Part shown: piece after piece, positions 8,656 to 16,597 of the stretch
Layout of the letters: every line of letters starts with the position of its first letter
How positions within the stretch are numbered: the stretch's first letter is position 1
DNA from: Methylibium sp.
Lineage (GTDB): Bacteria; Pseudomonadota; Gammaproteobacteria; Burkholderiales; Burkholderiaceae_C
Direction: 5' to 3'
NCBI RefSeq assembly: GCF_013817365.1
Contig: NZ_JACDCU010000003.1
Location: 1 to 40,243, forward strand
Length of the DNA: 40,243 nt
Notes under the pieces: generated by a model
What the model was told of the DNA's origin: nothing
The model's database searches: none
What the model saw: only the letters and a program-made list of their open reading frames with translations
Translations under genes and position numbers: made by a program

Positions 8656-9729
8656 ATGAACAAGACCTTGCGCCGCTGCGGCGTTTCACTCGCGATGGCG
8701 AGCCTGCTGGTGGCCTGTGGCGGCGGCAGTGACGACGACGATTATTCAAGGGTCGTCAACTTCGGCGACAGCCTCAGCGACGCCGGCACCTACCAGGTAA
8801 CGGAGGTGGCGGCGAGCGGCGGCGGTCGCTTCACGGTCAACGGACCCGACGTGCGGCTGTGGACCGATCTGTTGGCCGGGGAAGTGGGTGCGGCGGCGCC
8901 TTGCCCGGCGGAAAAAGGGCTCAACAGCGACCCTGCCGTCCTCACACCGGTCATGCCGCCCATTCCTCAACCCGATTGCTACAACTATGCGCAAGGCGGC
9001 TCGCGCGTGACGGAGCCGATCGGGCCCAACAACCGTGCCTTGCAGCCGATTGCGCCGAGCGGTGCGCTGGGTCACCTCACCGTGCCGCTGGTGACCCAGG
9101 TGTCGCGTCATCTCGCCAAAGGCAACGGCCGCTTCGGCGACGACGAACTGGTCACCGTGCTGGCCGGCGGCAATGATCTGTTCATCAACCTTGCGGCGGT
9201 CGATGCCGCCGCGATGCAGCCCGGGGCGACGCAACAATCGGTCGATGCGGCCGTTCAGGCGGCACTCGTGGCCATGGGTAATGCCGGCGCGCAGCTGGCG
9301 ACGCTGATCGAGGAGCAAATGGTCGCCAAGGGCGCCGAGCGGGTCGTGCTGGTCAACCTGCCGGACGCCAGCCTGACGCCGAGCGCACGCGAGGAGAGCC
9401 CGCAGACGCAAGCGCTCATCCGGCAGATGACGACGACCTTCAACACGCAACTCCAAGCCGGCGTGAACGGCGTGAACGAGGTGTTGGTGGTCGATGCCTT
9501 TGCTCAAAGCCAGGACGAGGCCGCCAATCCCGGGCGCTACGAGCTCGACAACGTGAGCGACGGAGCCTGCACGTCCTCACTGGGCTCATGGAACTGCACC
9601 CAGGCCACGCTCATTGCGGGCGACACGTCTCGCTACCTGTTTGCCGACGACGTGCATCCCACGCCGTACGGCCATTTCCTGATCGCCGACGCAGTGCTCA
9701 CCGCCCTGGCTCGGCGCGGCTGGCTCTGA
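8656..9729 (+). CDS. SGNH/GDSL hydrolase family lipoprotein
   Basis: A 357-residue predicted lipoprotein esterase. The chosen ATG has AAGGA 10 nt upstream and begins a signal peptide ending in LVAC, followed by the flexible GGGSDDDD. The SGNH blocks are intact: GDSLSDAG (block I Ser), YAQGGSRV (block II Gly), AGGNDLF (block III Asn) and FADDVHPTPYGH (block V Asp and His). Substrate unknown; the family includes esterases and lipases exported to the envelope. It lies 151 bp after a paralogue whose catalytic residues are altered, so the pair probably arose by duplication. The 422-residue frame in the track overextends upstream. Confidence 0.88.
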   Translation: MNKTLRRCGVSLAMASLLVACGGGSDDDDYSRVVNFGDSLSDAGTYQVTEVAASGGGRFTVNGPDVRLWTDLLAGEVGAAAPCPAEKGLNSDPAVLTPVMPPIPQPDCYNYAQGGSRVTEPIGPNNRALQPIAPSGALGHLTVPLVTQVSRHLAKGNGRFGDDELVTVLAGGNDLFINLAAVDAAAMQPGATQQSVDAAVQAALVAMGNAGAQLATLIEEQMVAKGAERVVLVNLPDASLTPSAREESPQTQALIRQMTTTFNTQLQAGVNGVNEVLVVDAFAQSQDEAANPGRYELDNVSDGACTSSLGSWNCTQATLIAGDTSRYLFADDVHPTPYGHFLIADAVLTALARRGWL

Positions 9730-9743
9730 GCCGACGGCGCTTT

Positions 9744-10034
9744 TCACCGCGGGCCGCACGTTTCTCGCCCCCGCCACTTGAGCGCCAGGATCACGAGCGC
9801 CAGGCCGAGCGTCACGCTGTTGGCCAGCACCATCGGCCACGAACGCAGCGCCAGGCCGTAGACGAGCCACAGCGCGATGCCCAGCGTGAAGCTGACGTAC
9901 ATGCCCAGCGACACGCCGGCCAGATCGCGCGTTCGCCAGGCCAGCCAAGCCTGCGGCACGAAGGCCGCGGTGGTCAGCAGCGCGGCGGCATAGCCGACCC
10001 ATTCCCAGGAAAAAACGACGGCCGGCGGGCTCAT
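9744..10034 (-). CDS. SemiSWEET-type sugar transporter
   Basis: A 96-residue membrane protein with three predicted transmembrane helices in the MtN3/PQ-loop pattern: WVGYAAALLTTAAFVPQAWL, LGMYVSFTLGIALWLVYG and VLANSVTLGLALVILAL. Bacterial SemiSWEETs work as dimers and transport sugars by facilitated diffusion. The proline-glutamine (PQ) of the first helix is present. The 138-residue ORF was shortened to the ATG at MSPPAVV, preceded by an AGGGTG site about 6 nt upstream. It converges on the SGNH gene with only 14 bp between the stop codons. Substrate unknown. Confidence 0.8.
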   Translation of the reverse strand: MSPPAVVFSWEWVGYAAALLTTAAFVPQAWLAWRTRDLAGVSLGMYVSFTLGIALWLVYGLALRSWPMVLANSVTLGLALVILALKWRGRETCGPR

Positions 10035-10098
10035 TGGAGCACCCTGCGCGCGACGCGCGGTTCCGTCGAACGGGAGCACGAGGGGCGGCCCGGCGTGT

Positions 10099-11691
10099 TC
10101 ACGGCGAGCCCTCCTGCGCCGTCCAGTCGAGCAGCGCATCGAGCACCGGCCGCCCGGCATTGGCGTTCGGATGGTTCAGGATGGCGACGAAGACATAGCG
10201 ACGCCCCGAGGTGCCGATCACATAGCCGGCCAGGCCGGCGGCGTCGCGCAGCGAGCCGGTCTTGAGGTGGGCACGGCCCAGGGCGGAGCCCCAGATCCGG
10301 CCCGGCCGTCTCGCGGTGCCGTCCACGCCCGTCAGGGGCAGCGAACTGCTCAGCTCCGGCATCAAGGGACTGGCCCACAGCGCCTGCAGCCAGGCGCCCA
10401 GGCAGCGCGCGCTGCTGCGCGAACTTCGCGAAAGGCCCGAGCCGTTGTCGATCATCACCTCGGCCTGCGTGCAAGCGGTGCGCTCGCGCACGTGCTGGCT
10501 CACGGCGGCGCGCGCGGCTTGGGCGGTGTCGAGCGGCACGGCGGGGAAGGGTGCTGCGCTGGCGGCGTTCTGTTGAATCTGCGGCCCGCCCGGCGGCGGC
10601 AAGACGATCGGCAGCGCGGGGGCCGACATGGCCGCGGAGGCCGATGCCAAGGCGGGTGCCCCCTGCGGCAACTGAGGTGTGGCTGCCTCGAGCCCCAGGC
10701 TGAGGAAGAGCTGCTGAGCCATCACGTTGTTGCTGAACTTGTTGATGTCCCGAACCACCGAAGCCAGCGGCGGCGAGGCGAATTCGAACAGCAGCGCGGC
10801 TTCGGGCGCTGTCACGCCTTCGCGCACCCGGCCGCCGAGCCGGCCGCCCATTTCGCGCCACAGCGCCTCGACCAGGCGGGCGTTGTAGCTGGCCGGGTCG
10901 GCGTAGGCCAGCGACCAGCTCTTCTCGCCGCAGGCGACCGGGTAGCTGCCCGAAAACCTCAGCCGCGCGGGGTCGCTGAAATCGGCCTTCAGCGCGCCCC
11001 GCCAGTTCCCGCAGTCGTTCGACGTCAGCGGCACGCTGGCATCGATCCGCACGCCGGCAAGCGCGACATCGGAATGGATGCGAGCGACCTTGCGCGGCAC
11101 GTCGGGCACGAAGCCCAGCGTGATCGACTTGAGGTTGAGCATCAGCGCGTCGGGCTGTACGTTGTAGGGCCGCAGCGCGTCGCCGTCGAAATCGGCCGGG
11201 TCGCCGGGCCGGTGATTGAACGCGCTGCCATCGAGCACGATGTCGCCGCGCACCTCGCGCACGCCGCGTTGCTGAAGCTGGCGCAGCAGCAGCCACAGGC
11301 GCTCGATCACCAGCGTCGGATCGCCGCGGCCCTGGATCACCAGGTCGCCGTGCAGCACGCCGCGGGCGTCGATCCGCCCGGCCGCGAGCACCGGGGTGGC
11401 CCAGGTCCAGGCCGGGCCGAGAAGTTCTAGCGCCGCGCCGGTGCTGTAGAGCTTCATCAGCGAAGCCGGATTCACCGCTTCCCGGGCGCGCCAGGTGAGA
11501 CGCGGCGCCTGGTTCCCTGGCGGCCCGACTTCGGCAACCCATGCGACCAGGGCTTCGGGCGGGAGGCGGGCGGCGGCCAGCGCCATCTGCACGGAGATCG
11601 GCAGCGGGTCGTCGGCGGCGACTGCCCCGCTGATGAAAACGCCCAGCAGCCAGCAGGCGGAAAGACGGCGCAACAGGCGTGAACGACTCAT
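10099..11691 (-). CDS. dacB: D-alanyl-D-alanine carboxypeptidase/endopeptidase (PBP4 type)
   Basis: A 530-residue periplasmic serine enzyme of the S13 family that trims or cuts peptidoglycan cross-links. It has a signal peptide (LLGVFISGAVAA) and the penicillin-binding motifs S77-LMK, SNN (KFSNNVM) and KTG (LKTGSLRDAAG), with the large inserted domain characteristic of PBP4 between the first two. The chosen ATG at MSRSRLL follows a TATCAT element by 7 nt; an ATG three codons earlier (11700) is possible. The 717-residue frame in the track extends antisense into tsaB and is not real. It is divergent from tsaB. An alternating Ala/Pro-rich segment near residue 370 (SASAAMSAPALP) is unusual and may be a linker. 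Confidence 0.9.
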   Translation of the reverse strand: MSRSRLLRRLSACWLLGVFISGAVAADDPLPISVQMALAAARLPPEALVAWVAEVGPPGNQAPRLTWRAREAVNPASLMKLYSTGAALELLGPAWTWATPVLAAGRIDARGVLHGDLVIQGRGDPTLVIERLWLLLRQLQQRGVREVRGDIVLDGSAFNHRPGDPADFDGDALRPYNVQPDALMLNLKSITLGFVPDVPRKVARIHSDVALAGVRIDASVPLTSNDCGNWRGALKADFSDPARLRFSGSYPVACGEKSWSLAYADPASYNARLVEALWREMGGRLGGRVREGVTAPEAALLFEFASPPLASVVRDINKFSNNVMAQQLFLSLGLEAATPQLPQGAPALASASAAMSAPALPIVLPPPGGPQIQQNAASAAPFPAVPLDTAQAARAAVSQHVRERTACTQAEVMIDNGSGLSRSSRSSARCLGAWLQALWASPLMPELSSSLPLTGVDGTARRPGRIWGSALGRAHLKTGSLRDAAGLAGYVIGTSGRRYVFVAILNHPNANAGRPVLDALLDWTAQEGSP

Positions 11692-11704
11692 CGCAACCAT
11701 GATA
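11692..11704 (-). promoter_or_regulatory. Possible leaderless promoter of dacB
   Basis: On the minus strand TATCAT is followed by 7 nt and then the ATG. No ribosome site is seen. The expected transcription start would fall on the start codon. No clear -35. Confidence 0.35.
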
Positions 11705-11741
11705 AGTGGCACTTGCGGCGCGGCCGCTGCAACCACGCCGC

Positions 11742-11753
11742 TAGACTCGGTGC
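11742..11753 (+). promoter_or_regulatory. Possible -10 element 6 nt before a short ORF upstream of tsaB
   Basis: TAGACT followed by 6 nt and an ATG at 11754. It could serve the tsaB-rimI group. No clear -35 is visible. Confidence 0.35.
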
Positions 11754-11894
11754 ATGGCCTTTTCCAGCGAGATCGTCGGCGCATACGGCCTCGGGCGAAA
11801 GTCGCTGAGAGGCAGCGCGCCCCAGCCTGCGCAAGGCCGCTTTGTTCGCTTGCCGAGCCTGGGCAGCCGGGCCGTCGGACCGGTACGTCAATGA
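11754..11894 (+). CDS. Possible 46-residue small protein coupled to tsaB
   Basis: ATG to TGA, 46 residues, beginning MAFSSEIVGAYGLGRK and ending in a basic, proline- and glycine-containing tail. The stop overlaps the tsaB start as ATGA, a common coupling arrangement, and a TAGACT element lies 6 nt upstream of the ATG. Third-position GC is about 73%, lower than its neighbours, and it contains AGA and CGA codons, which argues against a conserved coding gene. It is too short for the ORF track. It may be a leader peptide, or just part of the tsaB 5' region. Confidence 0.25.
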   Translation: MAFSSEIVGAYGLGRKSLRGSAPQPAQGRFVRLPSLGSRAVGPVRQ

Positions 11895-12628
11895 CTGCCC
11901 GCCTGCTCGTCCTCGACGCCGCGACCGAGACCCTGCACCTCGGGCTCACGGTGGACGGCCGCCAGCTGCTGCGCGCCTTGCCGGGCGGCGCCCGCGCTTC
12001 GGCCGCGTTGCTGCCCGGCCTGCTCGATCTGCTGCGGGAGGGCGGCATCGAGCTCGCGCAGCTCGATGCCATCGGCTTCGGTCGCGGCCCAGGTGCCTTC
12101 ACCGGCGTGCGTGCGGCGTGTGCAGTCACGCAAGGTCTGGCCTTCGGCGCTGCGTTGCCGGTGCTGGCGCTGGATACCTTGCTGGCGGTGGCCGAAGACG
12201 CGCGCCAGCAGGGCGCCGTCGGCGATGTCTGGGTGGCCGTCGATGCCCGCATGGGCGAGGCCTACGCAGCGCACTTCCGCCACGACGGCGTGCGCTGGCT
12301 CGAACTCGCGGCGCCGGCGCTGCACGACCCCGCTGCGCTGGCGTGTCACATCGCCGCCGACTCGGAAATGCCGGCGGTCGCGGGCAGTTCGCTGCTGGCG
12401 CATGCGCACGCCTGGGCCGATGTCCGCACGCCGTGCTGGCCGCATGCCACGCCACGCGCTGCGGCGCTGCTCGCCTTGGCGCTGGCCGCCTGGGCTCGTG
12501 GCGAAGGACTCGACGCCGCCCAGGCGCTGCCGCTCTACGTGCGCGACAAGGTCGCTCAGACCACGGCCGAGCGGGGCGCCGCACGCGCGCAGGCGGCGGC
12601 GCTGGCGGATACGGAGCGCCCGGCGTGA
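11891..12628 (+). CDS. tsaB: tRNA threonylcarbamoyladenosine biosynthesis protein TsaB
   Basis: TsaB is the partner of TsaD in transferring threonylcarbamoyl to A37 of tRNAs. The 245-residue protein starts MTARLLVLDAATETLHLGL, the usual N-terminus of the ASKHA fold, and contains GFGRGPGAFTGVR and VAVDARMGEAYAAHF. The 377-residue frame was cut to this ATG, which lines up with the family start. rimI follows 103 bp downstream, a common neighbour of tsaB. tsaD and tsaE are not in this window. Confidence 0.93.
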   Translation: MTARLLVLDAATETLHLGLTVDGRQLLRALPGGARASAALLPGLLDLLREGGIELAQLDAIGFGRGPGAFTGVRAACAVTQGLAFGAALPVLALDTLLAVAEDARQQGAVGDVWVAVDARMGEAYAAHFRHDGVRWLELAAPALHDPAALACHIAADSEMPAVAGSSLLAHAHAWADVRTPCWPHATPRAAALLALALAAWARGEGLDAAQALPLYVRDKVAQTTAERGAARAQAAALADTERPA

Positions 12629-12731
12629 CCCCGGCGCCGAGCCGCTGCCAAACACAAGCCATCCCGGCGACGGCGAGCGCAGAGGTCTGCGAGCGTCGCG
12701 CCGGCCGGGGCAATGCCACAGGCCGGTCGCC

Positions 12732-13226
12732 ATGAACGCCGTCGTTCAGCCGGCGTCGCGCATGCTGTTGCCGCTGCGCGAGGAAGACCTCGACGCGGTG
12801 CTCGAGATCGAACAGGCGACCTACGACTTCCCCTGGACGCGCGGCAACTTCCTCGACTCGCTGCGTGCAGGCTACGAGATGCAGGGCCTGGTGGCGCCGC
12901 AGTACGGGCTGATCGGCTACTTCATCGCCATGCAGGGCGCGGGCGAACTGCACCTGCTCAACATCAGCGTCGCGCCGGCCGAACAGCGCCGAGGACATGC
13001 GCGCTACATGCTCGACGAGTTGCGCGCGCTGGCCCGGGCGCGCCGCGCCGCGCAGCTCTGGCTAGAAGTGCGCGTCTCCAACGAGCGGGCCCGCGCGCTC
13101 TACGAGCGCTACGGCTTTCGCAACACCGGCCTGCGCCGCGGCTACTACCCGGCGCTCGGTCGCAAGCGCGAGGATGCGGTGGTGATGAGCCTGCAGATCC
13201 CGGAGGCCGCTCATGGGCTGGGATGA
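12732..13226 (+). CDS. rimI: Ribosomal protein S18 alanine N-acetyltransferase
   Basis: A 164-residue GNAT acetyltransferase of the RimI type, which acetylates the N-terminal alanine of ribosomal protein S18. The sequence shows the LREEDLDAVLEIEQATYDFPWT start typical of RimI, the acetyl-CoA loop region (here APAEQRRGHARYM) and the C-terminal ALYERYGFRNTGLRRGYYP. The 386-residue frame in the track overextends upstream; the ATG at MNAVVQP fits. It follows tsaB, as in many bacteria, and overlaps the next gene by 14 bp. Confidence 0.92.
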   Translation: MNAVVQPASRMLLPLREEDLDAVLEIEQATYDFPWTRGNFLDSLRAGYEMQGLVAPQYGLIGYFIAMQGAGELHLLNISVAPAEQRRGHARYMLDELRALARARRAAQLWLEVRVSNERARALYERYGFRNTGLRRGYYPALGRKREDAVVMSLQIPEAAHGLG

Positions 13227-14109
13227 CCGACAGCGGGCTTTGCTCGCCGAGTTGGGAGTTCGCTTTTGGGTGGATCCCCGACCGGGCGGTGATCCTGGCG
13301 ACCCGCTCGGGCCCGACCGCCCGTCCGAGACCGGGAGTGATCCTCGGCTCGACGCCTCCAGGGTTTCCTCGCGGCAGTCCGATCGCTCTCTTCCGGACCT
13401 TCCCTCCACGAGGGAGGCGGCACAAGCCGTAACGTCTTCGGGGCGGCAACCCGCGGGTATCGAGGCGATGGAGTGGCCCGCGCTGCGGGCGGCGGTCGCC
13501 GGCTGCACCGCTTGCGGGCTGTGTCACGGCCGCCGCAATACCGTCTTCGGAGCCGGCTCTCCGGGCGCGCACTGGATGATCGTCGGCGAGGCGCCGGGCG
13601 AGCAGGAGGACCGGCAGGGCGAGCCCTTCGTCGGCAAGGCCGGGCAGTTGCTCGACAACATGCTGCGCGCGCTCGGCCTTCACCGCGACGCTGGTAGTGC
13701 CGAAGGCGGCGAGGCTGCCGCGTCGGCAGCCACGGGCGACGCGGCGCAGCGTGTGGTCCTCGCCAACGTCCTCAAGTGCCGCCCGCCGATGAACCGCAAT
13801 CCGCTGCCCGAGGAGGTGGCGCAGTGCGAGCCGTATTTGCGGCGGCAGGTCTCGCTGGTGCGCCCACGCATGATCCTGGCGATGGGGCGCTTCGCGGTGC
13901 AGTCCTTGCTGCGCAGCGATCTCCCGATCGGCAAGTTGCGCGGCCGCCTGCATGCCTACGAAGGCGTGCCCCTGGTCGTGACCTATCACCCGGCCTATCT
14001 ACTGCGCAACCCGGCCGATAAGGCGCGTGCCTGGGACGACCTGTGCCTGGCGCGCTCGGCGCTGCGTGCGGCCGACCCGGTCCCGGGCACACCACGAAGC
14101 GGGGATTGA
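13213..14109 (+). CDS. Family-4 uracil-DNA glycosylase with a 4Fe-4S cluster
   Basis: A 298-residue repair enzyme that removes uracil from DNA. It carries the family-4 signatures: CTACGLC with two further cysteines (VLKC and AQC) as cluster ligands, GEAPGEQED near the active site, and HPAYLLRNP near the C-terminus. Its start overlaps rimI by 14 bp. Between the first 18 residues and about residue 80 lies a Pro/Asp/Ser/Arg-rich linker, and another Gly/Ala-rich insert (GGEAAASAATGD) precedes VLANVLKC. Such linkers are common in beta-proteobacterial members, though this one lacks the usual Ala/Pro repeats. Confidence 0.9.
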   Translation: MGWDDRQRALLAELGVRFWVDPRPGGDPGDPLGPDRPSETGSDPRLDASRVSSRQSDRSLPDLPSTREAAQAVTSSGRQPAGIEAMEWPALRAAVAGCTACGLCHGRRNTVFGAGSPGAHWMIVGEAPGEQEDRQGEPFVGKAGQLLDNMLRALGLHRDAGSAEGGEAAASAATGDAAQRVVLANVLKCRPPMNRNPLPEEVAQCEPYLRRQVSLVRPRMILAMGRFAVQSLLRSDLPIGKLRGRLHAYEGVPLVVTYHPAYLLRNPADKARAWDDLCLARSALRAADPVPGTPRSGD

Positions 14110-14155
14110 AGCGCGCCGGTGGCGACCTATCATCGGCCGCCGCCCGAGCCTGCCC

Positions 14156-16579
14156 TTGTCCGCCCTGCCTACTTCGCACCCGCAAGCGCCGTCCCTGTGG
14201 GACGCGTTGCCGAGCAGCGTGCTGCTCCTATCGCGAGACGGCCGTGCGCTGCACGTCAACACCGCCTTTTGCGCTTTTACCGGCCTGACGGCGGCGGCCG
14301 CTCAGGGGCGTGGCTGGCTGGCGGCCGTCGCCCCTGCCGCGCAGCCGGCACTGCTTGCGGCGCTTCATAGCGCGGAGGATTTTTCGCTGCAGCTGCAGTG
14401 GCAATGCGTGCAGGGTGAAGGCAGCCTGCGCGAGGCCTGGGTCGACTGCGCCGGGCGCTGGCGCGCCGAGCACGGCGGCCACGTCTGCGTGCTGCACGAC
14501 ATGTCGCAGGCTCGCCGCGCCGAACAGGCGGCGCGGGCTCAGGCCGAGCAGTTGCGCCTGCTCGCTGACAACGTGCCCGCGCTGATCGCCTACTACGCCG
14601 CCGGCGACAACACCTGCCTGTTCGCCAACAAGCAGTACGCGCAAACTTTCGGCTGGGACGAACACTCCATCGTCGGGCGCAGCGTGACCGACATCATCGG
14701 CGAGGCGGCCGAGCAGCAGATCCAGCCGCACGTCGACATCGTGCTGCAGCAGCAGCGCCCGGTCGTCTACGAGCGGCGGTTGCAGCGCCCCGATGGCCGC
14801 GCGCAATGGCTGGAGGTGCACCTCGTGCCGCACATCGATGCCGAGGGCCGGTCGATCGCCTGTTTCGTGCTGATCTCCGACATCACCCGCCACCGCCTCG
14901 CCGAGCAGGCGGTGCGCGAGTCGGAGGAGCGCTTCAGCAAGTTCGTGCAGGCCAGCTGCGAAGGCATCGTTTTTCACAAGGACGGCTTCATCACCGACGC
15001 CAACGCGCCGGCCTGTGCGCTCGTCGGCTACGAACTCTCCGAGCTGCTCGGGCGCCGCGCGCTGGATTTCGTGGCGCCTGACCAGCTCGCCAAGGTGGCC
15101 GCCGTGATGGCCGCGAGCGAGGAAACCGCCTACGAAAGCGCGATCATCGACAAGGCCGGCCGGCGCATCGCGGTCGAGTTCATCGTGCGCAGCATGCACT
15201 GCGGCGGTGAGCCCATGCGCATGACCGTCGTGCGCGACATCCGCGACCGCCAAGCCGCGCAGGCGCGCATTCACCATCTGGCCCACCACGACGAGCTGAC
15301 TGGCCTGCCCAACCGTCTGGCCTTCATGGAGCAGATCGAGCCGCTGATGGCGCAGGCGAAAAGCAGCGCCGAGCCGCTGGCGCTGCTGTTCATCGACCTC
15401 GACCACTTCAAACGCGTCAACGACTCGCTCGGCCACCTGGCCGGCGACGCGCTGCTGCACACCGTGGGGCAGCGCATCGTCGCGCTGCTGCGCGCGTCCG
15501 ACCGGGTGGCGCGCTTCGGCGGCGACGAGTTCATGGTGCTGCTGTCCGGCGGCTCGCCGCGCGAGGTGGTGGCGGAGGTGGCGCTCAAGCTGCTGGCCGC
15601 GATCGAGGCGCCGCTGCATGCCGGCGGGCGGCCGATCACGGTCACGCCCTCGATCGGCATCGCCATCTATCCCGGCGACGGCGATACCCCGGCGCAACTG
15701 ATCAAGAACGCCGACGCGGCGATGTACCTGGCCAAGGCACGCGGCCGTGCCAACGTGCAGTTCTTCGACCATGCGCTGGCCCGAAGCGCCTACGCTTCGC
15801 TGGTCATGGAAGGCCAGCTCGCGCAGGCGCTCGAACGCGGCGAGTTCGTGTTGCACTTCCAGCCGCAGGTGCGCGCCAGCGATGGCGTGCTGGTCGGCGC
15901 CGAGGCCCTGGTTCGCTGGCAGCACCCCGAGCGCGGCCTGCTGCTGCCCGACGAGTTCATCGCGCTGGCCGAGCAGCAGCGGCTGATGCTGCCGCTGGGC
16001 CTGTGGGTGCTGCGCGAGGCGGCCCGTGCGGCGCGGCGCTGGCACGAGACCGGTGCGCCCGGAGCGGCCGAGGTGCCGGTGGCGGTGAACCTGTCGATGC
16101 TGCAGTTCCAGGCGGCCGGCTTCGTCGAGGGCATCGAGGAAGTGCTGCGCGAGGTCGGCCTGCCCGGCCGGCTGCTCGAGCTGGAACTCACCGAGCGCAT
16201 GCTGATGGACGACCTGCCGGAGGTTCGCCGCAAGCTGAACCAGCTCAAGGCGCTGGGAATCCTGCTCGCGGTCGACGACTTCGGCACGGGCTACTCGTCG
16301 CTCGGCCACCTCAAGGAGTTGCCGATCGACAAGATGAAGATCGACCGTTCCTTCGTCACCGACCTGCCGCAGCGGCGCGACTCTGCGGCCATTGCCCGGG
16401 CGATCATCCAGATGGCGCGCGGCCTGGACATCACGGTCATCGCGGAAGGCGTGGAGACCGAGGCACAGCGGGCGTTTTTGTCCCGCGAGTGTTGCGACGA
16501 ACTGCAGGGCGAGGCGATCAGCCCACCGCTTTCCGCAGAGGCGTTTGAGGCCTGGAGAGCTCGCGCCGCGGGCGGCTGA
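14156..16579 (+). CDS. PAS-PAS-PAS-GGDEF-EAL cyclic-di-GMP signalling protein
   Basis: About 807 residues from a TTG start. An ATG 129 bp upstream would overlap the uracil-DNA glycosylase gene by 83 bp and encode an Arg-rich, shadow-like N-terminus, so the TTG is preferred; no good ribosome site is seen for either. Three PAS-like segments come first, then a GGDEF domain with intact FGGDEF (about residues 455-459) and an RxxD inhibitory site (RASD) five residues before it, then an EAL domain with EALVRW, NLS, ELTE, DDFGTGYSS, KIDRSF and AEGVET. The final motif reads LQGEAISPPL in place of the usual QGYLFSRPL. It probably makes and/or degrades c-di-GMP in the cytoplasm; ligand of the PAS domains unknown. 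Confidence 0.9.
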   Translation: MSALPTSHPQAPSLWDALPSSVLLLSRDGRALHVNTAFCAFTGLTAAAAQGRGWLAAVAPAAQPALLAALHSAEDFSLQLQWQCVQGEGSLREAWVDCAGRWRAEHGGHVCVLHDMSQARRAEQAARAQAEQLRLLADNVPALIAYYAAGDNTCLFANKQYAQTFGWDEHSIVGRSVTDIIGEAAEQQIQPHVDIVLQQQRPVVYERRLQRPDGRAQWLEVHLVPHIDAEGRSIACFVLISDITRHRLAEQAVRESEERFSKFVQASCEGIVFHKDGFITDANAPACALVGYELSELLGRRALDFVAPDQLAKVAAVMAASEETAYESAIIDKAGRRIAVEFIVRSMHCGGEPMRMTVVRDIRDRQAAQARIHHLAHHDELTGLPNRLAFMEQIEPLMAQAKSSAEPLALLFIDLDHFKRVNDSLGHLAGDALLHTVGQRIVALLRASDRVARFGGDEFMVLLSGGSPREVVAEVALKLLAAIEAPLHAGGRPITVTPSIGIAIYPGDGDTPAQLIKNADAAMYLAKARGRANVQFFDHALARSAYASLVMEGQLAQALERGEFVLHFQPQVRASDGVLVGAEALVRWQHPERGLLLPDEFIALAEQQRLMLPLGLWVLREAARAARRWHETGAPGAAEVPVAVNLSMLQFQAAGFVEGIEEVLREVGLPGRLLELELTERMLMDDLPEVRRKLNQLKALGILLAVDDFGTGYSSLGHLKELPIDKMKIDRSFVTDLPQRRDSAAIARAIIQMARGLDITVIAEGVETEAQRAFLSRECCDELQGEAISPPLSAEAFEAWRARAAGG

Positions 16580-16597
16580 GCGGCCTTCGCGAGGGGC

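Noticed and set aside
13228-13432. Open stretch MTDSGLCSPSWEF... after rimI
   Set aside because: Out of frame with the glycosylase, which covers the region with a recognisable gene.
14228-16309. 693-residue minus-strand ORF
   Set aside because: Antisense to the GGDEF-EAL gene; its composition is that of a shadow frame.
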